Shown here piece by piece: positions 45,556-53,688 of a DNA stretch of 64,000 nucleotides. Source of the stretch: Sphingomonas ginkgonis (GTDB lineage Bacteria; Pseudomonadota; Alphaproteobacteria; Sphingomonadales; Sphingomonadaceae); NCBI RefSeq assembly GCF_003970925.1, contig NZ_RWJF01000001.1, positions 1,482,501 through 1,546,500 on the forward strand, given 5' to 3'. The notes below the pieces were generated by a model. The model saw only the letters and a list, made by a program, of their open reading frames with translations. It ran no database searches and was not told where the DNA came from. The position numbers and the translations under genes are program-made. Numbering within the stretch: the first letter of the stretch is position 1; every line of letters begins with the position of its first letter.

Positions 45556-45585
45556 AATCAACCGAGCGGACGAGAGTGGTTGATT
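45556..45585. promoter_or_regulatory. Wide inverted repeat AATCAACC-N14-GGTTGATT
   Basis: AATCAACC (45556-45563) and GGTTGATT (45578-45585) are perfect inverted repeats with centres 22 bases (two helical turns) apart. The repeat lies 45-74 bases upstream of the GH3 start in the divergent gap 45512-45702. The spacing suits a dimeric regulator or the promoter of the GH3 gene. The regulator is not identified. Confidence 0.45.
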
Positions 45586-45607
45586 TCTCCGCGGCTGGCC
45601 AGCACAG

Positions 45608-45621
45608 TGTTAACGCTAACA
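45608..45621. promoter_or_regulatory. LacI-family-type operator TGTTAACGCTAACA
   Basis: This 14-base near-perfect palindrome with central CG is the classic form of LacI/GalR-family operators, which often control glycan genes in sphingomonads and xanthomonads. It lies between the GH3 gene and the transporter operon. No LacI gene is present in the window, so the regulator would be encoded elsewhere. Confidence 0.6.
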
Positions 45622-45702
45622 GGTTGCGGCGAACAGACCCGAAAAGGGCATGTCCCGCGGCGACGGCTACCATCCGCACACGGGGTGGGACGAGGAGTGA
45701 GG

Positions 45703-46914
45703 ATGACGGCGGTGCGCGCGCGGCTGGGGGCGATGATGTTCCTCCAGTATTTCGTCTGGGGAGCCTGGTGGGTGCCGTTCGGCACCTATCTCTCGCATCA
45801 CGGGCTCGACGCCTTCATCGGCACCATCTTCTCGACCCAGGGCTGGGCGGCGATTGCCGCGCCGCTGTTCGTCGGCGCCATCGCCGACCGCCACTTCGCG
45901 GCCGAGAAAGTGATGGGCGTGCTCCATGTCGCCGGCGGCGTCGCACTGCTGCTCCTGCCGCTCGCCGGAACCGACCCGACCGCCATGTTCCTCGCCGCGC
46001 TGCTGGTGCTCGGCTGCTACATGCCGACGATCGCGCTTTCCAACACCATCGCCTTTAACGCGCTGACCGACAGCGAGCGGCAGTTCCCCGCAATCCGGGT
46101 GATGGGCACGATCGGCTGGATCGTCGCCGGTCTGATCGTCGGCGCCGGGCTTCACGCCGAGGCCACCGCGCTGCCGATCCGCCTCGCGGGCGTCGTCTCG
46201 CTCGGCTACGGGCTCTACAGCTTCACCCTGCCGACGCTCCCGCCGCGGGCCGAGGCGGCACGGCCGAGCGTCGCCACCCTGCTCGGGCTCGACGCGATCG
46301 GGACGATGCGCGACCGCAGCTTCTGGGTGCTGATCGGCTGCTCGCTGCTGCTGATGCTGCCGCTCAGCTTCTACTATGCTTACGCCAACCCCTATCTGGT
46401 CGAGATTGGCGTGCCCGCCGCCGCATCGGTGCAGGCGATCGGGCAGGTGTCGGAGATCTTCTTCCTCCTCGCGCTTCCGCTGTTCTTCCGCACCGTCGGG
46501 ATCAAGGGCGTGCTGATCCTCGGCATGCTCGGCTGGGCGGCGCGCTACCTGCTGTTCGCGCACGGCTACACGGCGGCGGGCCCAACCATGCCGCTGGTGA
46601 TCGTCGCGCTCGCGCTGCACGGGGTGTGCTTCGACTTCTTCTTCGTTGCCGGCCAGATCTACGTCGACAAGCGCTTCCCGCCGGAGACCCGCAACCGCGC
46701 GCAAAGCTTCCTGTCGCTGGTGACCTGGGGCGTCGGTTCGGTGATCGGCAGCCTGATCGCCAATGCCGTCTATGTCGCCGGCACCCACGGCACGGGCCAC
46801 GACTGGAACGCGATCTGGACCGTCCCGGCCGGGCTGGCGGCGGTGGTGGCGATCATCTTCGCACTCCTGTTTCGGGAGCGCCGCGTGAAGGAACAGGTGG
46901 AGGTCATGGCGTGA
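45703..46914 (+). CDS. MFS transporter, NupG-like nucleoside/sugar:proton symporter type
   Basis: A 403-residue, roughly 12-helix carrier resembling the nucleoside:H+ symporter (NupG/XapB) group. The ATG at 45703 follows GAGGAGTGAGG. It opens with LGAMMFLQYFVWGAWWVPFGTYL, has GAIADRHFAAEKVMGVLH after helix 2, and QFPAIRVMGTIGWIVAG and YVDKRFPPETRNRAQSF later, all typical of this group. In glycan loci such proteins usually carry sugars. Its stop overlaps the next gene by GTGA. An in-frame ATG at 45580 would run through both operator-like sites and was rejected. Confidence 0.88.
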   Translation: MTAVRARLGAMMFLQYFVWGAWWVPFGTYLSHHGLDAFIGTIFSTQGWAAIAAPLFVGAIADRHFAAEKVMGVLHVAGGVALLLLPLAGTDPTAMFLAALLVLGCYMPTIALSNTIAFNALTDSERQFPAIRVMGTIGWIVAGLIVGAGLHAEATALPIRLAGVVSLGYGLYSFTLPTLPPRAEAARPSVATLLGLDAIGTMRDRSFWVLIGCSLLLMLPLSFYYAYANPYLVEIGVPAAASVQAIGQVSEIFFLLALPLFFRTVGIKGVLILGMLGWAARYLLFAHGYTAAGPTMPLVIVALALHGVCFDFFFVAGQIYVDKRFPPETRNRAQSFLSLVTWGVGSVIGSLIANAVYVAGTHGTGHDWNAIWTVPAGLAAVVAIIFALLFRERRVKEQVEVMA

Positions 46915-47807
46915 CGATCGATCGACGGACAATGCTCGGCGGGCTGGCGGCCCTCGCCGCGGCGCGGCACGGCACGGCGCTGGCGAAGGGCGGCTACCCT
47001 TGGCCGCTCGGGGTCCAGCTCTGGTCGGTCAACTCGGAACTCGATGCCGACTTCGCGGGCACGCTCGCGGGGCTCGGCAAGCTCGGCTATCGCGAGGTTG
47101 AGACGGCGGGGCTGCACGGCCGCTCGCCGGCCGAGTTCCGTACTACCGCGAATAGCGCTGGGCTGCGCCTCGTCAGCGCGCATTACTCCATGCCCGACCT
47201 GTTCACAGACGCCGCCGGGCATATCGCGGACGCCAAGGCGCTGGGCGTGCAGTGGCTGGTGGCCTCGTCGCCGCGGCCCGACCGGCCGCTCGGCAAGGGC
47301 GACTGGATCCCGGCCATCCGTGAGGCGATGACCCTCCCGGCCTGGCGCGAGAACGCCGCCCGGCTGAACGAGCTCGGCCGGATGGTGCGCGCCGCCGGGA
47401 TGAGCCTCGGCTACCACAACCATCCGATCGAGTTCGCCCGCTACGACGGCCAGCGCGGCTTCGACGTGCTGATGGCGGGCACGGACCCGAAGCTGGTCAA
47501 GCTTGAGCTGGACGTCGCCTGGGCGGTCGCCGGGGGGATGGACCCCGTCGCGCTGCTCCGCTCGCATGGCGACCGCATCCGTCTGCTCCACGTCAAGGGG
47601 CTGAAGCATCGCCCCGCGGCCGGACGCTACGGCACCGACTTCGGCACCGGCGTGGTCGGGCAGAATGACGTGATCGCCTGGCCCGCCGTGTTCGCCGCCG
47701 CCCGCCGCGCCGGCGTCGTCCATGCCTTCGTCGAGCAGGAGCCGCCGCACCTCCGCCCGATCCTGACCTCGCTGGCCGAGTGCCGCGACTATCTCCAGCG
47801 CCTCTGA
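46911..47807 (+). CDS. Exported sugar isomerase/epimerase-like TIM-barrel protein (Tat)
   Basis: A 298-residue xylose-isomerase-like TIM-barrel protein. The GTG start overlaps the transporter stop. The first residues (TIDRRTMLGGLAALAAARHG) are a Tat signal, so the enzyme is probably exported folded, with metal bound. Core motifs are PLGVQLWSVNSELDADF, GYREVETAGLHG, SLGYHNHPIEF (metal His/Glu), KLELDVAWAVAGG (Asp) and IRLLHVKGLK (His), and AFVEQEPP near the end. Similar exported TIM barrels act on keto-sugars in bacterial glycoside breakdown. The substrate is unknown. Confidence 0.83.
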   Translation: MTIDRRTMLGGLAALAAARHGTALAKGGYPWPLGVQLWSVNSELDADFAGTLAGLGKLGYREVETAGLHGRSPAEFRTTANSAGLRLVSAHYSMPDLFTDAAGHIADAKALGVQWLVASSPRPDRPLGKGDWIPAIREAMTLPAWRENAARLNELGRMVRAAGMSLGYHNHPIEFARYDGQRGFDVLMAGTDPKLVKLELDVAWAVAGGMDPVALLRSHGDRIRLLHVKGLKHRPAAGRYGTDFGTGVVGQNDVIAWPAVFAAARRAGVVHAFVEQEPPHLRPILTSLAECRDYLQRL

Positions 47808-47819
47808 ACGAGAGAAGAC

Positions 47820-48746
47820 ATGCTCAACTGGAAGACCTTGCTCGCTGTCTCCGTCACCGCGCTCGCCGGCGCCGCCACCTCGGCCACGCCGGCGGCGCGC
47901 CCGGCGATCACCGGCATCTCTCACCTCGCGGTCTACAGCCGCGACATGGCGAAGTCGGAACAGTTCTACACCCATGTGCTCGGTGCCCGTAAGGGGGCCG
48001 ACCCGGAAGATCCGGCGGGCGTTCGCTTCTACTTCAGCGGCCGGCAGTTCGTCGAAGTGCTGCCCGCGCCCGCCGGGCTCGGCGCAAGCGTCCTGGCCCA
48101 TGTGGCCTACACGACCGACGATGCCGCGGGCCTGCGCAGCTGGCTCGGCGCGAACGGCATGGCGGGGCTGGGCGGGGTGCAGACCGGCGCCGGCGGCGAC
48201 CGCTGGTTCGCGACGAAGGACCCGGAAGGCAATGCCGTGCAATTCGTCCAGCCGGCGAGCCGAGACGAGGCGGCGGTCCCGGGCGCGCTGAGCGGTCGGA
48301 TCTTCCACGTCGGCTATGCGGTGCACGACCGGGCGAAGCAGGACGGCTTCTACCGCCGGCTGCTCGGCTTCCGGCCCTACTGGTACGGTGCGTTCGACGC
48401 GTCCAAGGTCGACTGGGTCTCCCAGCAGGCGCCCAACGGGCACGACTGGCTGGAATATATGATGGTCGGCCCGGGCTCCGACGTGCCGCTCGAGAAGGTC
48501 GATGCCAACCAGCTCGGCGTGCTCAACCATCTCTCGCTCGGCGTGCCGAACATGGAGGCGGCGGTCACCACCTTGTACCGCGGCGACCGGCTGAGCCCGC
48601 GTCATGACGGCCCGCAGATGGGGCTTGACGGCAAGTGGCAGGCCAATTTCTACGACCCCGACGGCACCCGGGTCGAACTGATGGAGTTCCAGCCGGTGAT
48701 GAAGCCCTGCTGCTCGCCCTTTACCGCCGACAGTCCGACCCACTGA
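47820..48746 (+). CDS. VOC-superfamily protein with signal peptide
   Basis: A 308-residue two-domain glyoxalase/VOC protein. It starts with MLNWKTLLAVSVTALAGAAT, a likely Sec signal peptide, which is rare for VOC enzymes. The first domain is GISHLAVYSRDMAKSEQFYT and the second GRIFHVGYAVHDRAKQDGFYR, with a later LNHLSLGVPNMEA and VELMEFQP that would complete a His/Glu metal site. It follows the Tat TIM-barrel gene by 12 bases. It may be an exported metalloenzyme or binding protein acting on a sugar derivative. Function is not assigned. Confidence 0.78.
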   Translation: MLNWKTLLAVSVTALAGAATSATPAARPAITGISHLAVYSRDMAKSEQFYTHVLGARKGADPEDPAGVRFYFSGRQFVEVLPAPAGLGASVLAHVAYTTDDAAGLRSWLGANGMAGLGGVQTGAGGDRWFATKDPEGNAVQFVQPASRDEAAVPGALSGRIFHVGYAVHDRAKQDGFYRRLLGFRPYWYGAFDASKVDWVSQQAPNGHDWLEYMMVGPGSDVPLEKVDANQLGVLNHLSLGVPNMEAAVTTLYRGDRLSPRHDGPQMGLDGKWQANFYDPDGTRVELMEFQPVMKPCCSPFTADSPTH

Positions 48747-48784
48747 CCGCTGGCGGCACCGCCGCGATCGGCTAGGGTCAGGGA

Positions 48785-50200
48785 ATGAACCCCGATAACC
48801 GTCCGCTCCGGCGGCTCGGCCGCCGCGACCTGCTGCGGGGCAGCGCCGCCGCGCTCGCCGCCTCCGCCGCCGCCCCGCTCGACGCCGCCGTGCCCCGCGG
48901 TGGCGGGTGGAAGGCGCTTGGCGACGACGTCCGGTCCGAGATGGCCTGGGCCTGGGACAAATATCGCGAGCACGCCTGGGGCAAGGACGAGATCAAGCCG
49001 GTAAGCGGGGCCGTCTCCAGCTTTCCGCTCAAGCACCACCATCTCGGCCTGACCCTGATTGAGGCGCTCGACACCTTGTGGGTGATGGGCCTGGATAGCC
49101 GCTTCGCCGACGGTGTCGCTTGGGTGAAGCGAGAGGCGAACTTCGCCGTCGACGGTGAGGTGTCGGTGTTCGAGACCTCGATACGGCTCGTCGGCGGTCT
49201 GCTCTCCGCGCACCATGCCTCGGGCGATCCCGCGCTGCTCGCGCTCGCCCGCGACTTGGCCGACCGGCTGCTGCCTGCCTTCGACACCCCGACCGGCTTT
49301 CCCTATCGCTACATCAACCTGAAGACGCGAGCGGTCCGCGATCCTGCCACCAACCCGGCGGAGATCGGCAGTTTCCTGCCAGAATGGGGAACGCTGAGCC
49401 GGCTGACAGGCGATCCCCGTTACCACGACTTCACACGCCGGGCGATGGTCCGGCTGTTCGAGCGGCGCTCGCGGCTCGACCTGCTCGCGGTCAAGATCGA
49501 CGCGCGAACCGGCGAATGGCTCGACCGCCGCGCCACCGTCGGCTCCTACGCCGACAGCTACTACGAATATCTGTGGGACAGCTGGCAGTTGTTCGGCGAT
49601 GCCGAGTGCCGGCGGATGTACGAGGTCTGCACCGCGGCAATCCTCAGGCACCAGAAGGTCTGGAAGGACGGGCGGCTATGGATCGCCGACGTGGACTTCG
49701 AAACCGGAAAGGTCGTCAGCACCGAGCAGGACGAGCTCGCCTCCTTCTATGGTGGACTACTCGCTCAGGGCGGCCACTGTGCCGAAGGCGCCGCGCTGAC
49801 GATGAGCTGGAGCGCGCTTCAGGACCGGTTCGGAGTCCTGCCCGAAGGCTATGACTATGCCAGCGGCAAGCCCACCGCGGTCGGCAACGCGCTCCGTCCC
49901 GAGCTGGCCGACTCCGCTTTCAACCTCTGGCTGCTCGATCGCCAGCCGCGCTGGCGCGAGATCGCCTGGCGGCACTTCGCGGCGATGCGGCGCTGGAACA
50001 AGGCGCGCTACGGATATACCGACCTCGCCGACATCACGAGCGACCCCAAGCGGCAGGCCGATCATTGTCCGGGCTACTGGTGGTCGGAGCAGATGAAATA
50101 TTACTATCTTCTGTTCAGCGACACGCCGCGCTTCGACTATTCGCGCAATTATCTCAGCACCGAGGGCGATGTGCTGCTGGGCTTTCGTCACGGCCGCTGA
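48785..50200 (+). CDS. GH47 alpha-1,2-mannosidase with Tat signal
   Basis: A 471-residue family 47 glycosidase, a family best known from eukaryotic N-glycan trimming and less common in bacteria. The N terminus (GRRDLLRGSAAALAASAAAP) is a twin-arginine signal. Family positions include LTLIEALDTLWVMGL, VSVFETSIRLVGGLLSAH, ATVGSYADSYYEYLWDSWQL and LRPELADSAFNLW (RPE motif), ending STEGDVLLGFRHGR. GH47 enzymes are Ca-dependent inverting exo-alpha-1,2-mannosidases. Together with GH92 downstream it points to growth on mannose-rich glycans. It has its own leader of 38 bases after the VOC gene. Confidence 0.9.
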   Translation: MNPDNRPLRRLGRRDLLRGSAAALAASAAAPLDAAVPRGGGWKALGDDVRSEMAWAWDKYREHAWGKDEIKPVSGAVSSFPLKHHHLGLTLIEALDTLWVMGLDSRFADGVAWVKREANFAVDGEVSVFETSIRLVGGLLSAHHASGDPALLALARDLADRLLPAFDTPTGFPYRYINLKTRAVRDPATNPAEIGSFLPEWGTLSRLTGDPRYHDFTRRAMVRLFERRSRLDLLAVKIDARTGEWLDRRATVGSYADSYYEYLWDSWQLFGDAECRRMYEVCTAAILRHQKVWKDGRLWIADVDFETGKVVSTEQDELASFYGGLLAQGGHCAEGAALTMSWSALQDRFGVLPEGYDYASGKPTAVGNALRPELADSAFNLWLLDRQPRWREIAWRHFAAMRRWNKARYGYTDLADITSDPKRQADHCPGYWWSEQMKYYYLLFSDTPRFDYSRNYLSTEGDVLLGFRHGR

Positions 50201-50225
50201 GCCGCATCGACAGCGAGGGGCCCGC

Positions 50226-52562
50226 GTGCTTCAACGGGCCATGCGTAGCCTTGCCCTGCTCGCCGTCCTGCTCGCCGCGCCAGCGCTCGCCCAGCCGGCC
50301 GTGCCGGAACCGGTCGACAGCGTCGACCCGATGATTGGCACGGGCGGGGAAGGGCATACCTTTCCCGGCGCGACCGCCCCGTTCGGGATGGTCCAGCTCT
50401 CCCCCGACACCGACACCAGCTGCGAGATCCGCGCCTGCTACGGTCATGCCGCCGGCTACCGCTACGAGGACCCCACGATCCAGGGTTTCAGCCACACTCA
50501 TTTCTCCGGCGCGGGGCATTCGGATTTCGGCGACTTGCTGGTCATGCCGCAGGCCGGGAGCGCGGTGAAGCTCGAGCCCGGCGATCCCAAGCAGCCTGGC
50601 TCCGGCTACCGGTCGCGCTTCGACCATGCGCATGAGCAGGCGCGCCCCGGCTATTATGCGGTGACTTTGAGCGACAGCGGGATCAAGGCCGAGCTTACTG
50701 CCGGAACCCGGGTCGGCGTGCATCGCTACCGCTTTCCTGCCGGGCAGGATGCGCACCTGCTGATCGACCTCCGCTCCTCGCTCTACAATTATCCCGGCAA
50801 GATTCTCTGGTCGGGGCTTCACCTGCGCCCCGACGGGACGCTCACTGGCTTTCGCGAGACTCGCGGCTGGGCTCCCGGGCGCAAGCTCTACTTCGCAATG
50901 CGGTTCAGCGCCCCGCTCGCCGACCACGCCTTCGTCGATCGTGACGAGGCGATCCCCTACAAGGGCTTCCAGGGTCCCGGCCGCGGCAGCGACGCGCTGG
51001 CGGAAAAGCTCGGTAAGGCGCTCGAGGCGCGGCTCGACTTCGGCCGGCTGGCCGCTCCGCTCGAGGTCAAGGTCGCGCTGTCCGGCGTCGACGAAGACGG
51101 CGCCGTCGCCAACCTTGTCGCCGAGCCCGGCGACTTCGACGCGATCCGCGCCAGCACGCGTGCGGAATGGGCGGCAGCGCTCGGCGCCGTCGAACTGGAT
51201 GGGCCAGCGCCTATTCGCACCAGCGTCTACACCGCGCTCTATCATTCGCTGCTTGCGCCCAGCGTATGGAGCGACGCCGACGGCCGATATCGCGGTCCGG
51301 ACGACCAGGTCCATCGCGCCGACGGCTATACCTTCCGCTCGACCTTCTCGCTGTGGGATACGTTCCGCGCCGAGCATCCGCTCCTGACCCTGATCCAGCC
51401 CGAGCGGACCAGCAGCGACGTCGTCCGCTCGCTGGTCGACAGCCAGCGCTTCAGCCCCGATCACATCCTGCCCGTGTGGCAGTTCGCCGGTCGCGAGACC
51501 TGGACGATGATTGGCTACCACGCAGCGCCGGTGATCGCCGACGCCTACCTCGCCGGCGTGCGCGGGTTTGACGCCAACGCCGCGCTCGACGCCATGGTCG
51601 CGAGCGCCACCTACGCTCCCTATGGCGGGCTCGGCGAATATATGAAGCGCGGCTATGTGCCGATCGACAAGGAGCCGGAGGCCGCCTCCAAGACGGTCGA
51701 ATATGCCTATGACGACTGGTCGATCGCGCGAATGGCGCGGGCGCTCGGCCGGGAGGATGTCGCCGCCCGTTTCGAGAAGCGCGCCGGAAACTGGCGCAAT
51801 AGCTTCGATGCGAAGAGCGGCTGGCTCCGGGCGCGGCTCTCGACCGGCGCGTTCCGGACGCCGTTTGACCCCACGGCGATCAATTACGGGTCCGACTACA
51901 CCGAGGGGAATGCCTGGCAGTACAGCTGGTTCGTGCCTCAGGACCAGGCCGGGCTGTTCCGGCTGCTCGGCGGCGACGCGAAGACCGTCGCCAAGCTCGA
52001 TGCCATGTTCGACTATGACAATTCCAAGCTCGACTACAGCCATGCCGAGGACATCGCCGGGCTGATCGGCCAGTATATCCACGGCAACGAGCCGAGCCAC
52101 CATGTCGCCTATCTGTACGTCTACGCGGGCGCGCCGTGGCGGGCGCAGGAGCGGTTGGCGCAGATCGTCGGTACCCAGTACAAGCCGACGCCGGACGGAC
52201 TCGCCGGCAACGACGACCTCGGCCAAATGTCAGCCTGGCTCGTGTTCACCAGCCTCGGCTTCTACCCGGTCGCGCCCGGCTCGAACGAATTTGTGATCGG
52301 CCGGCCCTTTCTCGACCGTGCGGTGCTCAACCTTCCGAACGGGCGCCGCTTTACCATCCTTGCCGACGGGCTCAGCCCGACCAACCGCTACGTGTCGACG
52401 GTGACGCTCAACGGCCGCCCGCTCGAGCGCACCTATCTGCGCGATTCCGAGATCCGCGCCGGCGGCGAGCTGCGCTTCACCATGGGGCCCGTGGCCAACC
52501 GCGCATGGGGCGCGGGGAAGGGCGCTCGGCCCTATTCGCTGTCGACCTCCGGACCGCGCTGA
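50226..52562 (+). CDS. GH92 alpha-mannosidase, exported
   Basis: A 778-residue family 92 exo-alpha-mannosidase. GTG at 50226 has GAGGGG (50215-50220) at good spacing; ATG at 50241 is the alternative and leaves the Sec signal (SLALLAVLLAAPALAQP) intact. The N-terminal sandwich begins DSVDPMIGTGGEGHTFPGAT, a family hallmark, with QGFSHTHFSGAGHSDFGDLL. The catalytic domain has FSLWDTFRAEHPLLTL, the Ca/substrate motif GNEPSHHVAYLY and NDDLGQMSAWLVF with catalytic aspartate. GH92 enzymes remove terminal alpha-1,2, 1,3 or 1,4 mannose. It follows GH47 by 25 bases and converges on the ROK gene with a 4-base gap. Confidence 0.93.
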   Translation: MLQRAMRSLALLAVLLAAPALAQPAVPEPVDSVDPMIGTGGEGHTFPGATAPFGMVQLSPDTDTSCEIRACYGHAAGYRYEDPTIQGFSHTHFSGAGHSDFGDLLVMPQAGSAVKLEPGDPKQPGSGYRSRFDHAHEQARPGYYAVTLSDSGIKAELTAGTRVGVHRYRFPAGQDAHLLIDLRSSLYNYPGKILWSGLHLRPDGTLTGFRETRGWAPGRKLYFAMRFSAPLADHAFVDRDEAIPYKGFQGPGRGSDALAEKLGKALEARLDFGRLAAPLEVKVALSGVDEDGAVANLVAEPGDFDAIRASTRAEWAAALGAVELDGPAPIRTSVYTALYHSLLAPSVWSDADGRYRGPDDQVHRADGYTFRSTFSLWDTFRAEHPLLTLIQPERTSSDVVRSLVDSQRFSPDHILPVWQFAGRETWTMIGYHAAPVIADAYLAGVRGFDANAALDAMVASATYAPYGGLGEYMKRGYVPIDKEPEAASKTVEYAYDDWSIARMARALGREDVAARFEKRAGNWRNSFDAKSGWLRARLSTGAFRTPFDPTAINYGSDYTEGNAWQYSWFVPQDQAGLFRLLGGDAKTVAKLDAMFDYDNSKLDYSHAEDIAGLIGQYIHGNEPSHHVAYLYVYAGAPWRAQERLAQIVGTQYKPTPDGLAGNDDLGQMSAWLVFTSLGFYPVAPGSNEFVIGRPFLDRAVLNLPNGRRFTILADGLSPTNRYVSTVTLNGRPLERTYLRDSEIRAGGELRFTMGPVANRAWGAGKGARPYSLSTSGPR

Positions 52563-52566
52563 CGGA

Positions 52567-53499
52567 CTAGCGGGGCCACAGCCGGGCGGCGCCGCGAACG
52601 CCCGAGGAGTCCCCCCACTGCGCGGCGACGATGCGTCCATCCCACTGATCGCTGAACGCGTATCGGCGGATCACGTCGGGAAGCCGCTCGTAGAGCTCGA
52701 CCACGTTCGACATGCCGCCACCGAGCACGAACAAGTCGGGATCGACGATGTTGACGATCATCGCCAGCGCGCGGCCGAGCCGGTCGACATAGATGTCCAG
52801 CGCTTTGGTCGCGACCGGATCGCCGCGATGCACCGCCTGGACGATGGCCGCGCCGTCGAGACGATGGCCTGCCAACCCGGCGTGGCTCGCCTGCAAGCCC
52901 GTTCCGGACACCATCGTCTCGATGCAGCCATGCTGCCCGCACCAGCACCGCGGGCCGGGGAACTCGTCGGCGGTCATCCATGGCAGCGGGACATGGCCCC
53001 ATTCGCCGGTAATGCCGTGCGAGCCCTCGACGATCTGGCCGTCCACCACCAGCCCGCCGCCGACACCGGTCCCGATGATCACCGCGAAAGCCGAGCGGGC
53101 ACCGGCGGCGGCACCGTCTACTGCTTCCGACAGCGCCATGCAGTTGGCGTCGTTGGCGAGCCGCGCCTCGCGGCCCAAGGCGACTTCGAGGTCCTCGCGG
53201 AAGGTCCTTCCGTTGAGGTAGGTCGAATTGCTGTTTCGCATCATGCCGGTGCGCGGGCTGATCGACCCCGGCGTACCAATCCCGACCGTCCCGCACCGCC
53301 CGACCTCGGCCTCGACGCGGCCGATCAGTGCGACCACATCGCGGATCGCCTGGTCATAGTCGCCCGGGTTGGGCGCACGAACGCGGGCGAGGAAGCGGCC
53401 GCCGGCGTCGAGCGCGGCCGCTTCGATCTTGGTCCCGCCGAAGTCGACCCCAATCTGGATCTCGGGTGCGTCCGTCACGCTTGCGCGAGTCCTTTCCAC
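52567..53499 (-). CDS. ROK-family sugar kinase
   Basis: A 310-residue ROK kinase without a DNA-binding domain, hence a sugar kinase rather than a repressor. It has the ATP motif IGVDFGGTKIEAA, the catalytic-Asp region LANDANCMALSEAVDGAAAG, VIIGTGVGGGLVVDG, the GEWGH zinc histidine and the zinc cluster CWCGQHGCIE. Substrate may be fructose, mannose or an N-acetyl-hexosamine; the surrounding GH47/GH92/GH2 genes favour mannose or a hexosamine. Two GTG starts, 53499 and 53478, are possible; the second begins at TDAPEIQIGV and looks as plausible. Confidence 0.88.
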   Translation of the reverse strand: MERTRASVTDAPEIQIGVDFGGTKIEAAALDAGGRFLARVRAPNPGDYDQAIRDVVALIGRVEAEVGRCGTVGIGTPGSISPRTGMMRNSNSTYLNGRTFREDLEVALGREARLANDANCMALSEAVDGAAAGARSAFAVIIGTGVGGGLVVDGQIVEGSHGITGEWGHVPLPWMTADEFPGPRCWCGQHGCIETMVSGTGLQASHAGLAGHRLDGAAIVQAVHRGDPVATKALDIYVDRLGRALAMIVNIVDPDLFVLGGGMSNVVELYERLPDVIRRYAFSDQWDGRIVAAQWGDSSGVRGAARLWPR

Positions 53500-53588
53500 T
53501 GCTGCGCCGGACGTCCCGGTGCGTTCGCCCGCGACAGTGCAGGCGAGCCGCCGAAAGTCAATTTGCCAAGGGTTCGCCTGCGCCTGAA

Positions 53589-53641
53589 ATGCACCGGCTA
53601 ATCAATTATTTCATCTCGGTTTTCTGTCCCGTCCGGTGCAT
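53589..53641. repeat. Inverted repeat ATGCACCGG / CCGGTGCAT with a 35-base AT-rich core
   Basis: ATGCACCGG (53589-53597) and CCGGTGCAT (53633-53641) are perfect 9-base inverted repeats. The 35 bases between are unusually AT-rich for this genome and include TAATCAATTA. The repeat lies in the 189-base gap between divergent ROK and GH2 genes and may flank their promoters. Confidence 0.4.
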
Positions 53642-53688
53642 GACGCGAACCGAGCGGAGCGATTGAGACTGCGCCGAGGGAGAAGCGG

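Noticed and set aside
45580..45702. Start of the NupG-like carrier at 45580
   Set aside because: The extra 41 residues would be encoded by the operator-containing promoter region and show no carrier features; the ATG at 45703 has a strong ribosome-binding site.
46770..52226. Two long - strand frames (657 and 690 codons) opposite the TIM-barrel, VOC and GH92 genes
   Set aside because: Both are shadows of genes with strong family motifs and have no recognisable domain or ribosome-binding site.
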